DNA of 64,000 nt, from the NCBI RefSeq assembly GCF_046250175.1, contig NZ_CP176468.1; one strand, 5' to 3'. Each line of letters begins with the position of its first letter. Within the stretch, counting starts at the first letter, position 1. The notes under the pieces were generated by a model. It was not told the origin of the DNA, did no database searches, and was given only the letters and a program-made list of their open reading frames with translations. The translations under genes and the position numbers were made by a program. The stretch comes from Psychromonas sp030397575. Its GTDB lineage: Bacteria; Pseudomonadota; Gammaproteobacteria; Enterobacterales; Psychromonadaceae. Shown piece by piece: positions 9,190 to 17,417 of the stretch.

Positions 9190-9561
9190 ATGAATAAAAA
9201 AAGGGTGCTTATTGTCGATGATCAAGGTGAGTTGCGAAAGTTGGTACGTATGACATTAGAGTTTGGTGGCTATGAACTTCATGAAGCGGGTTACGGTGAA
9301 CGGGCATTGGAGCTAGCAGCAGTTATTCAACCTGATTTAGTTATTTTAGATGTCATGATGCCTGGTGAGATTGATGGTTATCAAGTCTGTGAAAAACTAA
9401 AAAGTGGTTCATATGAAAAGGTACCTTACGTGATCTTGTTAACCGCAAAAGGTCAAAGTTCTGATCTACAAGAGGGCAATCGTGTCGGTGCTGATGATTA
9501 TTTAATTAAACCATTTAGCCCATTACAACTGATTGATACGGTTAAATTAGCATTGCAATAA
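9190..9561 (+). CDS. Single-domain response regulator (REC)
   Basis: This 123-residue protein consists only of a CheY-like receiver domain. The acidic pocket is visible at Asp10-Asp11 (IVDDQ), the phospho-acceptor is Asp54 in LVILDVMMPG, and the conserved Thr and Lys appear in ILLTAKG and LIKPFSP. It has no DNA-binding or enzymatic output domain, so it must act by protein contact. A strong AAGGAG site precedes the ATG, and it starts 3 bp after the kinase gene. The natural downstream partner is the HD-GYP protein encoded 28 bp further on, which lacks its own receiver domain. Together they could form a split version of a REC-HD-GYP regulator; that is inference from position. Confidence 0.9.
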   Translation: MNKKRVLIVDDQGELRKLVRMTLEFGGYELHEAGYGERALELAAVIQPDLVILDVMMPGEIDGYQVCEKLKSGSYEKVPYVILLTAKGQSSDLQEGNRVGADDYLIKPFSPLQLIDTVKLALQ

Positions 9562-9589
9562 TGGTGTTAATTTGATTATAGGAGGACCT

Positions 9590-10492
9590 ATGTCTGTTAA
9601 ATATAGCATTGATACTAGTGTTAATTCATTAGTCAATAAACTTGATTTTACTTTATCTTCACTTGAGCCATATCATCATGCATTGAATACGTTAAAAGCT
9701 GAAAATGCGGCATTACAATCACAGTTATTTCGATATGCGGAGGATTTTCAAAAGCTATTAAGTGATCGTAATTTAGCCGAAGAAAGTGAAAATGAGAAAA
9801 ACGCCGCCTATAAACAATTAGAAAGGTTCAATCAAGACTTTATGATTTTGTTAGAGCAAAAAGAGAAGTCTTATCGTGCTCTAGAGTCTTCACACTTAGA
9901 TACTATTAGGCGATTAGCTACTGCCGCCGAGTTTAAAGACGATGATACAGGCGTTCATATTGTAAGGATGAGTCGGTTTTCAGCCATGATTGCTGATGCT
10001 TATGGTCAAAATAATGAGTATTGTAATTTGCTTGAACAAGCCAGCCCAATGCATGATATCGGCAAGATCGGCGTGCCTGATAGCATTCTTAAAAAATCAG
10101 GGGTGTTAACGCCTGAAGAATGGGTTGTTATGCGTAAGCATCCAGAATATGGTGCAAATATACTCAGTGGATCCGATGTCCCTGTTTTAAAAATGGCAGA
10201 AGAAGTTGCTCTTGCGCACCATGAGAAATACGATGGTTCTGGTTATCCTTCGCAACTTAAAGGAGAAGAGATTCCTTTAAGTGGGCGCATTGTCGCTTTA
10301 GCTGACTTTTTTGATGCTTTGACAATGGATAGATGTTACCGAGCTGCTTTTTCTGATCAAAAAGCATTAGCAATGGTTGAAGAAGGCAAAGGAACACATT
10401 TTGATCCGAAAGTAGTTGATGCATTTTTCTCTGTCAGCGATAAAATAATTGAAGAGCGAGAAAGAATTAATGAAGCTAACAAGACGAATTAA
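9590..10492 (+). CDS. HD-GYP domain protein, probable c-di-GMP phosphodiesterase
   Basis: This protein of about 300 residues has an N-terminal coiled-coil-prone region (about 1-110, rich in Glu, Lys and Leu) followed by an HD-GYP domain. The catalytic motifs are intact: HDIGKIGVPD, the paired His of AHHEKYDGSGYP, and the DFFDALT segment. HD-GYP enzymes hydrolyse cyclic di-GMP in the cytoplasm. The start was placed at the ATG at 9590 behind GGAGG; an earlier in-frame TTG has no ribosome site. There is no receiver domain in the protein itself. It is the last gene of the binding-protein/kinase/receiver operon, so ligand sensing may be converted into a change in c-di-GMP level. Confidence 0.87.
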   Translation: MSVKYSIDTSVNSLVNKLDFTLSSLEPYHHALNTLKAENAALQSQLFRYAEDFQKLLSDRNLAEESENEKNAAYKQLERFNQDFMILLEQKEKSYRALESSHLDTIRRLATAAEFKDDDTGVHIVRMSRFSAMIADAYGQNNEYCNLLEQASPMHDIGKIGVPDSILKKSGVLTPEEWVVMRKHPEYGANILSGSDVPVLKMAEEVALAHHEKYDGSGYPSQLKGEEIPLSGRIVALADFFDALTMDRCYRAAFSDQKALAMVEEGKGTHFDPKVVDAFFSVSDKIIEERERINEANKTN

Positions 10493-10632
10493 ATTGCAAT
10501 GTTTGAAGCGGTATAGACTCTACTTTCAGTCATCTAACGACAGTATCTAATTGGTTTCTCATTATTTATTTTATGTGATTATGAGTGATTACTTTAATTG
10601 CCCAAGGATATTGTATTCGGTCAATTGTGTTG

Positions 10633-11085
10633 TTATCGACCCATGATTTGATTTTTAACATTTATGGTTAATTTTTTAAATACTTTCTCTACCAATAGCA
10701 TACCTATCGACATGCTTATTATAAAACATAATAAGTATAAAGACCCGCTTCCTATGCTGGTTAATGCTGGACCCGGACATAAGCCCACTAATCCCCATCC
10801 CATGCCAAATAAAGTCGCACCTAATACTAGTTTTCTATCGACAGCGGTATTTGTTGACCAATTCATTTTATCGCCATTCAGTGCATGAGTTCGTTTTTTA
10901 ATCATTAAGTGATAGCAAGGTGCAAAGACGACTAATGCACCTAAGATAACAAACGCTAAACTTGGATCCCATTGCCCTGTTATATTTAAAAAACCAATCA
11001 CTTTAGCTGGATCAATCATGTTGGAAACTATCATTCCGGTACCAAATAGTAGGCCTGAAATTGATGCAGACAGTAATTTTAACAT
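10633..11085 (-). CDS. YeeE/YedE-family half transporter (second half)
   Basis: This 150-residue membrane protein has about four hydrophobic segments. The signature GMGWGLVGLCPGPAL, with its conserved Cys, is typical of the C-terminal half of YeeE/YedE (TsuA-like) sulfur-compound transporters, and the MIDPAKVIGFLNITGQWDPSLA region matches the DUF6691 type. Together with the preceding gene, which encodes the other half, it would form one functional unit. Such pairs (called PmpA/PmpB in Pseudomonas) move thiosulfate or related sulfur species through conserved cysteines. It is the last gene of a three-gene operon headed by an ArsR-family regulator. Confidence 0.83.
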   Translation of the reverse strand: MLKLLSASISGLLFGTGMIVSNMIDPAKVIGFLNITGQWDPSLAFVILGALVVFAPCYHLMIKKRTHALNGDKMNWSTNTAVDRKLVLGATLFGMGWGLVGLCPGPALTSIGSGSLYLLCFIISMSIGMLLVEKVFKKLTINVKNQIMGR

Positions 11086-11100
11086 TAGTGACTCTCTCTA

Positions 11101-11502
11101 TTATCTGAATAATACAACAATAATGGCACTACTAATAAATATACAGGTAGCGAAGATAGAACGTTTTGATAGGCGTGCAATACCTATAATGCCGTGTCCA
11201 CTTGTACAACCATTTCCAAGTTTTGTCCCTATACCCACTAATAAACCAGCGATGGTATACAAGACTATAGAGGGAGTGATTAACGAAGAAGAAGGTAGTG
11301 TAGGTGATAAAATAAAGAAACTGATCACCATACCGCCAATAAAAAGCAGACGCCATAAAAAGTCTTTTTTATGAGGTTGCAAGAGACCACTAAAAATGCC
11401 ACTTATACCTGCCACTTTACCAGAAAATAGCAATAAAATAACTGCTGAGCATCCTAGTAAAGCTCCACCTGCTAGGGATGACCAGGGTGTAAAATTTTCC
11501 AT
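11101..11502 (-). CDS. YeeE/YedE-family half transporter (first half)
   Basis: This 133-residue membrane protein has about four hydrophobic segments. The conserved GTKLGNGCTSGHGIIGIARLS motif, with Cys and His, marks the N-terminal half of the YeeE/YedE sulfur transporter family. The partner half is encoded 15 bp downstream, and the two genes are probably translated together. Split two-gene versions are common in proteobacteria, often next to BigR/SqrR-type regulators and sulfide-oxidising or persulfide-handling enzymes, as here. The substrate is most likely a reduced sulfur species; this is inference from family and neighbours. It lies 39 bp after the regulator gene. Confidence 0.83.
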   Translation of the reverse strand: MENFTPWSSLAGGALLGCSAVILLLFSGKVAGISGIFSGLLQPHKKDFLWRLLFIGGMVISFFILSPTLPSSSLITPSIVLYTIAGLLVGIGTKLGNGCTSGHGIIGIARLSKRSIFATCIFISSAIIVVLFR

Positions 11503-11541
11503 AATAGGCCTTTCTTCTTGCTTATATTCTACGTTAATTGG

Positions 11542-11859
11542 TTATTCTTCGGAGACTAATGTTGGACAGAAGGCTTGTTGCATTGCCTTAAGTAAAATAT
11601 TAACTCTTTCATCTGCTAAAGAATAAAAAACGGCTTGTGCTTCTTTTCGAATGCTTACCAGCTTATTTTTTCTCAATACAGTTAAGTGTTGTGAAAAAGC
11701 TGATTGGCTTAATTTTGTATGTTCGCGTAACTCTGCTACGCCCATCTCACCTTCAGACAATAAACATAAAACCACCATACGATCTTTATGAGCCATTACT
11801 TTAAGTAGCTCACTCGCTTCTCCGGCATTTTCATGAATCAGTGCTAATTTGTTGTGCAT
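11542..11859 (-). CDS. ArsR-family regulator, BigR/SqrR-like persulfide sensor
   Basis: This winged-helix repressor of about 105 residues belongs to the ArsR/SmtB family. The recognition helix region reads KLSQSAFSQHLTVLRKNKL. Only two cysteines are present, Cys32 (VVLCLLSEG) and Cys98 (QQAFCPTL). Their positions match the pair that forms the di- or tetrasulfide switch in the persulfide sensors SqrR, BigR and YgaV, and there is no metal-site Cys motif of the ArsR type. The start was placed at 11859 behind AAGGAG; the longer frame has no ribosome site. It heads an operon with two sulfur transporter halves and faces a persulfide reductase gene. Likely role: derepression by reactive sulfur. Confidence 0.85.
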   Translation of the reverse strand: MHNKLALIHENAGEASELLKVMAHKDRMVVLCLLSEGEMGVAELREHTKLSQSAFSQHLTVLRKNKLVSIRKEAQAVFYSLADERVNILLKAMQQAFCPTLVSEE

Positions 11860-12216
11860 ATAAACTCCTTGGGATAACTGGGAGCACATTATACTCATTA
11901 GTGGCCATTTTTATTGGTAAAGGCGGTTTTTTTAGTGCTTTAGTAAATAAAAATAAACTCTTACAGGTTACTCACTCTCTGTAAAAAATCTAAAAATGAG
12001 TTGGTCGCTAATATCATTATTACGACACTGTTTATTATCTTAGCAATATAAATTAGATTGATCTACATTAATTAAATCTAAATTAGGTTTTTCTATATTA
12101 GTTTTACCTAATTTTGTTTGTTATGCTCTCGTATGAATCGTTCATTATTGGTTATTTGATCAATTGTTACGTTTAAATATGCCATTTTGTATTTAGCATT
12201 TGTATTGGGAGGTTTT
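11860..12216. other. Divergent control region of the sulfur module
   Basis: These 357 AT-rich bases separate the ArsR-family operon from the reductase gene. They carry the promoters of both and the inverted repeat at 12080-12114. No small gene is supported. Confidence 0.5.
12080..12114. promoter_or_regulatory. Inverted repeat, candidate ArsR-family operator
   Basis: AAATTAGGT (12080-12088) and ACCTAATTT (12106-12114) are perfect inverted copies separated by 17 bases, about 100 bp upstream of the reductase start. The location between the regulator and its likely target suggests an operator. The wide spacing is unusual for one ArsR dimer, so an RNA hairpin is an alternative. Confidence 0.4.
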
Positions 12217-13881
12217 ATGTCTAAAAAAATATTAATTGTTGGTGGTGTTGCTGGTGGCGCTTCTGCTGCCGCGCGAGCTCGTCGACTAGACGAACAGGCT
12301 GAGATTATTATGTTGGAGCGTGGCGCTTATATCTCATTTGCGAACTGTGGTTTGCCATATTATATTGGCGGCGAAATAACCTCGCGTGATGCATTAATTT
12401 TGCAAACACCGGAAAGTTTTAAAAGTCGTTTTAATGTTGATATTCGTGTGCAACATGAAGTGTTGTCTATAGACAAACGGACTAAAACAATCACAGTTAA
12501 GAACCTTGTTACTGATATTGAATATGTAGAGTCCTATGATGCGCTTATTTTAAGCCCTGGAGCGAGTCCTTTTGTGCCTAATATTGATGGAGTCGATAAT
12601 CACTTAACCCATCGCTTACGTACTTTGCCAGATATGGATGTGATAATGACTTCTATAGAGGCTCATAAACCACAACATGCAACAGTATGTGGTGGTGGTT
12701 TCATTGGATTGGAGGTAGTAGAAGCACTGCGTCATCGGGGCATAAAGGTGACTTTAGTAGAGTTTGCGCCACAGGTGATGAGCACAGTAGATATTGAAAT
12801 GGCGAATATGTTACATAATGAATTAATCGCACAGGATGTTACTTTACTACTAGGAAAAGCCTTACAACAAGTTAAACCCTGTAACACTAGTGATACTTCG
12901 TTAACTCTAGTATTAAATGATCAGACACAATTAACCACAAATTTGTTAATTATGGCTGTAGGTGTTAAACCTGAAACATCATTAGCCGTTGATGCAGGAC
13001 TTACTATTGGTGCGTTAGGTGGAATTCAAGTGGATGAATTTATGTGTACCAGTGATCCATCAATATATGCCGTTGGTGATGCGATAGAAACGCCTGATTA
13101 TGTTACTGGTGATGCAGTGCTCGCGCCATTAGCAGGCCCTGCAAACCGACAAGGGCGATTAGCGGCGAATAACATATTTGGTGCAAAGGAGCATTACTCA
13201 AAAACACAAGCAACGGCTATTTGTAAAGTCTTTGATCTAGTTGTGGCGAGTACAGGTTTGAATGAAAAGACGTTATTACGTAAACATATCCCTTATCAAA
13301 AAATATATGTGCATACCGCGAATCATGCTGGGTACTATCCTGGTGCTCACCCTGTTAGCTTAAAGTTATTATTTTCACCAGAAAAAGGAGAAATATTAGG
13401 TGCGCAAGCTGTCGGCAAAGAGGGAGTTGATAAACGAATTGATGTTATCTCTGTTGCACAACGTGCTGGTATGACGGTATTTGATTTACAAGATCTTGAG
13501 TTATGTTATGCGCCTCCATTTGGTTCCGCACGTGATGTCGTCAATCAAGCTGGGTTAGTTGCTTCGAATGTGATTAAAGGTGAAGAAATTGTTTTTCATA
13601 GTGATTTTTTAAGCAAGGGTTCTGAACAATATTTGTTAGTAGATGTGCGTGGTGAAGGTGAAGTTGCTAACTCTGGCATGATACCTGGTGCTATTAATAT
13701 TCCTCTTGATCAACTTCGACAATCGTTAGCTAAATTATCAAAAGATGAAGAGTTATTGGTTTATTGCCAAGTAGGGTTACGTGGTCATGTTGCATCATGT
13801 TTGCTAACTAATTTAGGGTATAAAGTGAGAAATATGAGTGGCGGTTATAAAACCTGGCTATTAGCCAATCAAGGGTTATAA
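12217..13881 (+). CDS. CoA-disulfide/persulfide reductase with C-terminal rhodanese domain
   Basis: This flavoprotein of about 554 residues has an N-terminal FAD-binding motif (ILIVGGVAGGASAAARAR), the redox-active Cys44 in SFANCGLPYYIGG, a central NAD(P)H-binding region (VCGGGFIGLEVVEAL), and a dimerisation domain. A rhodanese domain occupies about residues 455-554, with active-site Cys517 in VYCQVGLRG. This architecture is that of the CoADR-Rhd/Npsr enzymes, which reduce CoA disulfide or CoA persulfide with NAD(P)H and release sulfide. Start at 12217 has GGGAGG upstream. It is divergent from a persulfide-sensor repressor and sulfur transporters, which supports a role in persulfide or polysulfide reduction. 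Confidence 0.9.
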   Translation: MSKKILIVGGVAGGASAAARARRLDEQAEIIMLERGAYISFANCGLPYYIGGEITSRDALILQTPESFKSRFNVDIRVQHEVLSIDKRTKTITVKNLVTDIEYVESYDALILSPGASPFVPNIDGVDNHLTHRLRTLPDMDVIMTSIEAHKPQHATVCGGGFIGLEVVEALRHRGIKVTLVEFAPQVMSTVDIEMANMLHNELIAQDVTLLLGKALQQVKPCNTSDTSLTLVLNDQTQLTTNLLIMAVGVKPETSLAVDAGLTIGALGGIQVDEFMCTSDPSIYAVGDAIETPDYVTGDAVLAPLAGPANRQGRLAANNIFGAKEHYSKTQATAICKVFDLVVASTGLNEKTLLRKHIPYQKIYVHTANHAGYYPGAHPVSLKLLFSPEKGEILGAQAVGKEGVDKRIDVISVAQRAGMTVFDLQDLELCYAPPFGSARDVVNQAGLVASNVIKGEEIVFHSDFLSKGSEQYLLVDVRGEGEVANSGMIPGAINIPLDQLRQSLAKLSKDEELLVYCQVGLRGHVASCLLTNLGYKVRNMSGGYKTWLLANQGL

Positions 13882-13906
13882 GCACAGTTGTTCTCAGTTT
13901 ATTTAT

Positions 13907-13943
13907 CAAGCATTGAGTCAATAATAGAATGACTCAATGCTTG
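13907..13943. terminator. Bidirectional terminator hairpin
   Basis: CAAGCATTGAGTCA (13907-13920) and TGACTCAATGCTTG (13930-13943) form a perfect 14-bp stem with a 9-nt loop between two convergent genes. Confidence 0.75.
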
Positions 13944-13952
13944 TATTGATAA

Positions 13953-14204
13953 TTATGAATTTAACTTTTCTTTGGCTGCTTCAACCTTAGCAAAATCTAA
14001 CCCTAGCTCATCTGTTGCTTCTTTAATCAGCTCTGGATTTGCCATGATTGTTGCCATTAATTGCTTTAATTGCTCTGGTGGAATACCTAGTTGTTGCACT
14101 AAACCGAGTGCCATCATCGGGTTGTCAGTAAGTGCTTCAAATAACGAGGCGATCTTTTGGTCGCTAACATTGTGTTTTTTAAGAATAGCTAAAATTGGGT
14201 TCAT
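13953..14204 (-). CDS. DUF2999 family small protein
   Basis: This 83-residue soluble, helical protein begins MNPILAILKKHNVSDQKI and contains two short PMMALGLVQQLGIP / ELIKEATDELGLD-like helices. It resembles the DUF2999 family found in Vibrio, Shewanella and relatives. No enzymatic motif, signal peptide or membrane segment is visible, and the function is not known. The stop codon faces the end of the persulfide reductase gene across a perfect hairpin, so it is not part of the sulfur module. Confidence 0.8.
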   Translation of the reverse strand: MNPILAILKKHNVSDQKIASLFEALTDNPMMALGLVQQLGIPPEQLKQLMATIMANPELIKEATDELGLDFAKVEAAKEKLNS

Positions 14205-14649
14205 GGGAGACCTTTCTATTTGGTGAATCTGTTATAGCCTATTTAACAGGCGTAATATAGTAGATGAGCTATTATTCAACGAGTCAAATCACTTTACCAG
14301 TTATTTCACTATTTACTCACATACTATGCATCTTTTAGGGTTAAAAAGTAATAACCTGGAAATTTGTAAATGACACTTTTAATACCTAAGAATAGGATCT
14401 TAAAGCTTTATTCTTTGTGTTTTTACGGCTATCTGTAAAGGCTAACATTTATCCGTGTTATGCTATATTTTTTACGCTTAATGATCTCCTATTTGTATTT
14501 TTAGTGATATAGTTTCTTAAAAAATCTATCATTCTTGTTAAATATCAATTGTTAGCATATTTATTACTAGCATACTTAGCAACAAGGAAAAGGTTGCTAA
14601 ACTCATGATTAGTTAGCCAAGGAAATGATCATTTTATTATGGGTGGGAT
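14205..14649. other. Intergenic region with a leader hairpin
   Basis: No gene is supported in these 445 bases. The region holds the promoters of the DUF2999 and EAL-HDOD genes. TTAGCAAC (14576-14583) and GTTGCTAA (14593-14600) form an 8-bp stem in the probable leader of the EAL-HDOD gene, with a purine-rich AAGGAAAAG loop. Whether it is regulatory is unknown. Confidence 0.4.
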
Positions 14650-15852
14650 ATGTCTTCTTATGTAGCGCGACAACCGATTGTCGATATAGATAAAAAAACC
14701 GTTGCTTTTGAGTTATTGTACCGAGATGGGGAAGAGAATTCGTTTCCTGATGTCAGTGCAGATTACGCAACTAAAAGTATACTGGTTAATCAAATACTCG
14801 TTCATCAAAAACGTATTCTTGATGAGAAAACTGGGTTTGTAAATTTTGGTTACGATAGTCTTTTAGAACGCCTGCCATTTGATTTTCCACACAAAAACTA
14901 CGTTATTGAAATATTAGAAAACTGCCCACCTAGTGAGGAGTTGTTTAATATAGTTGTTGAGCTTAAACAGAAAGGTTATACCGTTGCACTAGATGACTTT
15001 GTACCTAGTAAAGAATGGCGTCGTTTTTATCCTTATATCGATATTATCAAGTTCGATATTACTACCTACCCGTTAAATAAAGCAGCGGAATATTTAAAGA
15101 AGCTGGCAATTTACGATATCAAGTTCTTAGCTGAAAAAGTAGAAACTTATGATGAGTTTAATCAAGCTAAAAGTGCCGGTTTTGAGCTATTTCAAGGGTA
15201 CTTTTTTAGTAAGCCTGAGATTATTCAAAGTAAAATTTTAGATTCTACGGTGAGTTCAAAAATTCAGTTGTCAGTTGCTATTTCACAGGAAGAATTAGAC
15301 CTTGTTTTAATAGAAAATATCATTGCAAGTAATCCTGGCTTGTCTTTTAAACTGTTAAACTTTGTTAATGAATATTCAATGTTAAGGTCTCCTATAAAAT
15401 CGCTGCAACAAGCATTAGTTTATCTCGGAGAAGATAGAGTTCGTAAATTTATCACCTTTGCCGTTATCAAAACATTAAATTCTGATAAGCCTTCTATATT
15501 AAGTAATATGTCACTGCAACGTGCAAAATTCTTTGAAATGTTATTGTCTTCAATGGGGTTAGAGCATAAAAAAGAGTTAGGCTATTTATGTGGGATGTTA
15601 TCAATCATTGATGCGTTGTTGGATGCTGATATGGAAGCTATTTTAACTCCGCTTAATATCAATCAAGAGATAAAAGATGCGTTGTTAGGAGGTGAGGGGA
15701 TCTTGAATAAGCTCATTAAACTAGCCGAAGCTGTTGAAATATCTGATTGGAAGACAATTGATCAATTAACGAAAGTATTGGGTATTACTGAATCACAAGT
15801 TATTAACTCTTCTGTTGAATCTACTCTTTGGGCTGATGAAATATCTGCCTGA
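14650..15852 (+). CDS. EAL and HDOD domain signalling protein (YuxH-like)
   Basis: This 400-residue cytoplasmic protein has an N-terminal EAL-type domain (about 1-200) and a C-terminal HDOD domain (about 200-400). EAL-like landmarks are VARQPIVDIDKKTVAFELLYRDG, an ALDDFVPS segment, IDIIKFDIT, LAEKVET and FELFQGYFFSKP. The canonical metal-binding acidic residues look only partly kept, and in this protein class the EAL domain is often a c-di-GMP binder rather than an active phosphodiesterase. The HDOD part (SNPGLSFKLLNFVNEY) mediates protein contacts. The same two-domain layout is seen in YuxH/CdgJ proteins that influence motility. It stands alone. Confidence 0.85.
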   Translation: MSSYVARQPIVDIDKKTVAFELLYRDGEENSFPDVSADYATKSILVNQILVHQKRILDEKTGFVNFGYDSLLERLPFDFPHKNYVIEILENCPPSEELFNIVVELKQKGYTVALDDFVPSKEWRRFYPYIDIIKFDITTYPLNKAAEYLKKLAIYDIKFLAEKVETYDEFNQAKSAGFELFQGYFFSKPEIIQSKILDSTVSSKIQLSVAISQEELDLVLIENIIASNPGLSFKLLNFVNEYSMLRSPIKSLQQALVYLGEDRVRKFITFAVIKTLNSDKPSILSNMSLQRAKFFEMLLSSMGLEHKKELGYLCGMLSIIDALLDADMEAILTPLNINQEIKDALLGGEGILNKLIKLAEAVEISDWKTIDQLTKVLGITESQVINSSVESTLWADEISA

Positions 15853-15857
15853 TCCTC

Positions 15858-15888
15858 ATACCGATTATGTGCATTAACTAATCGGTAT
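15858..15888. repeat. Inverted repeat after EAL-HDOD gene
   Basis: ATACCGATTA (15858-15867) and TAATCGGTAT (15879-15888) are perfect inverted copies with an 11-base loop, six bases past the stop codon. There is only a weak T tract, so it may be a terminator or a short palindromic element. Confidence 0.5.
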
Positions 15889-16065
15889 TATTAAATCTCT
15901 GTTAACTGATTGATTAAATGTTCATCTTTGATATTGTTGTTAGGCTTTACTATAAGCACTGTAGTCAACTATCCACCGTAAATATGGAATGATTGTACTT
16001 AACATGATGTTAAGACGATGGTATTTGTAGGTTTTTTAATTTAACTAAAATTAATGGAGATTTTC

Positions 16066-16641
16066 ATGAAAGTGCTATCAGGACTTGCATTATTTCTTAC
16101 TTTTTTATCACCAAATGTTTGGGCTCAATGGGACTTATCCAATGAAGACTCTCAACTTAATTTTGTAACAGTAAAAAGTTTGAAAATAGGTGAAGTTCAT
16201 CGCTTTGAACATTTAATGGGGTCGATTAGCGATACCGGCCAAGTGACTTTAAGTATTGATTTAGATAGTGTTGAAACCAATATTGGTATTCGAAACGATA
16301 GAATTAAAAAAGAGTTGTTTGAAACAGACTGCTTTTTAAAAGCGACAGCTAGTGGTTTTATTAATGTTAATAAACTGGGTCGATTGGAAGTTGGCGATAC
16401 CTATAAAGAGTCGGTGCAACTTACCTTGTCTTTCCATGGTATTGCGCATAAAGTCATTAATGAAGTGCAAGTGACCAAACTTAATAATAACAAACTATTA
16501 GTCACATCATTAATGCCGGTAGTACTTAATGCAAGTAACTATGGTATGACTGAGGGGGTTGAAAAGCTGAGAGCATTAGCTGGGCTACCTTCAATCAGTG
16601 ATGCAGTACCAGTTACTTTTAGTTTGATCTTCAATCCTTGA
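16066..16641 (+). CDS. YceI family periplasmic protein
   Basis: This protein of about 191 residues has a signal peptide (cleaved near VWAQWDL, about residue 20) and a YceI lipocalin-like barrel. Visible family features are the N-terminal QWDLSNEDSQLNFVTVKS, a repeated Ser/Val beta pattern, IGIRNDRIKKELFET and LSFHGIAHKV. YceI proteins bind isoprenoid-type lipids in the periplasm, but the physiological role is poorly known; induction by base or stress is reported in E. coli. The start was set at 16066 because GGAG lies just upstream. It forms no obvious operon with its neighbours. Confidence 0.86.
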   Translation: MKVLSGLALFLTFLSPNVWAQWDLSNEDSQLNFVTVKSLKIGEVHRFEHLMGSISDTGQVTLSIDLDSVETNIGIRNDRIKKELFETDCFLKATASGFINVNKLGRLEVGDTYKESVQLTLSFHGIAHKVINEVQVTKLNNNKLLVTSLMPVVLNASNYGMTEGVEKLRALAGLPSISDAVPVTFSLIFNP

Positions 16642-16799
16642 CACGTTCTTAGGTCTATTACATCCATCACTCTCAATGATTAACTCAAAGTAAATGGGTA
16701 TCATTAATGATCGGTAATATGTAAGCAAATTGAATATTACTGATAGTCGTTAAACTAAATATATTCACTTATCTTCACTATTTTAAGGAGTCATATAAG

Positions 16800-17330
16800 A
16801 TGCATTCATCATTAACAGCGGGTTCATTGTTTCCTAAACTAATGGTTACTGACCTAGACGAAAATACCATTGAATTAGGTAAAATATCAGCTAATGCCGA
16901 TTGGAAAATGGTTGTTGTTTATCGCGGAAAACATTGTCCATTATGTACAAAATATCTTAATTTATTAGAAACTTATAAAGAAAAAATAGAAGCGAATGGC
17001 GTTGAAATTGTTGCCGTATCTGCAGACAGCAAAGCACAACTAACAGAGCACTTGTCAGCCTTAGAAGTCTCTTTTCCTGTTTATTACGGTTTAACTATAG
17101 AGCAGATGCAGTCGTTAGGTTTATATATTTCTAACCCTCGCTCAGAGAAAGAGACCGACCATCAATTTGCAGAACCTGGCATGTTCGTTATTAATGAAAA
17201 AGGACAGGTACAAGTCATTGATATTTCTAATGGCCCATTGGCGCGTCCTGAAATAGGCACATTAGCGGCAGGCTTAGAGTTTATTAAATCACCGGAAAAT
17301 GATTATCCTATCCGCGGGACTTACCAATAA
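16800..17330 (+). CDS. Peroxiredoxin-like (AhpC/TSA) thiol protein
   Basis: This 176-residue cytoplasmic protein has the thioredoxin fold of the AhpC/TSA group. The peroxidatic position reads VYRGKHCPLCTKYL, a CxxC arrangement where standard peroxiredoxins have TxxC. It belongs to the peroxiredoxin-like subfamily, whose members may act as thiol reductases or peroxidases on unknown substrates. The following EIVAVSADSK block and PGMFVINEKGQVQ strand are standard for the fold. A strong AAGGAG precedes the start. A hairpin at 17341-17371 separates it from the LysE gene. Confidence 0.82.
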   Translation: MHSSLTAGSLFPKLMVTDLDENTIELGKISANADWKMVVVYRGKHCPLCTKYLNLLETYKEKIEANGVEIVAVSADSKAQLTEHLSALEVSFPVYYGLTIEQMQSLGLYISNPRSEKETDHQFAEPGMFVINEKGQVQVIDISNGPLARPEIGTLAAGLEFIKSPENDYPIRGTYQ

Positions 17331-17340
17331 ACCATTAGCT

Positions 17341-17371
17341 TTCAGGTAAACAGTATTAATGTTTACCTGAA
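17341..17371 (+). terminator. Hairpin after the peroxiredoxin-like gene
   Basis: TTCAGGTAAACA (17341-17352) and TGTTTACCTGAA (17360-17371) form a perfect 12-bp stem with a 7-nt loop. It lacks a T run, so termination is inferred from position. Confidence 0.55.
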
Positions 17372-17417
17372 ACTGTTAGGTAATTAAGGGACTTAGTCGT
17401 TAATAAGAGTTAATAAA

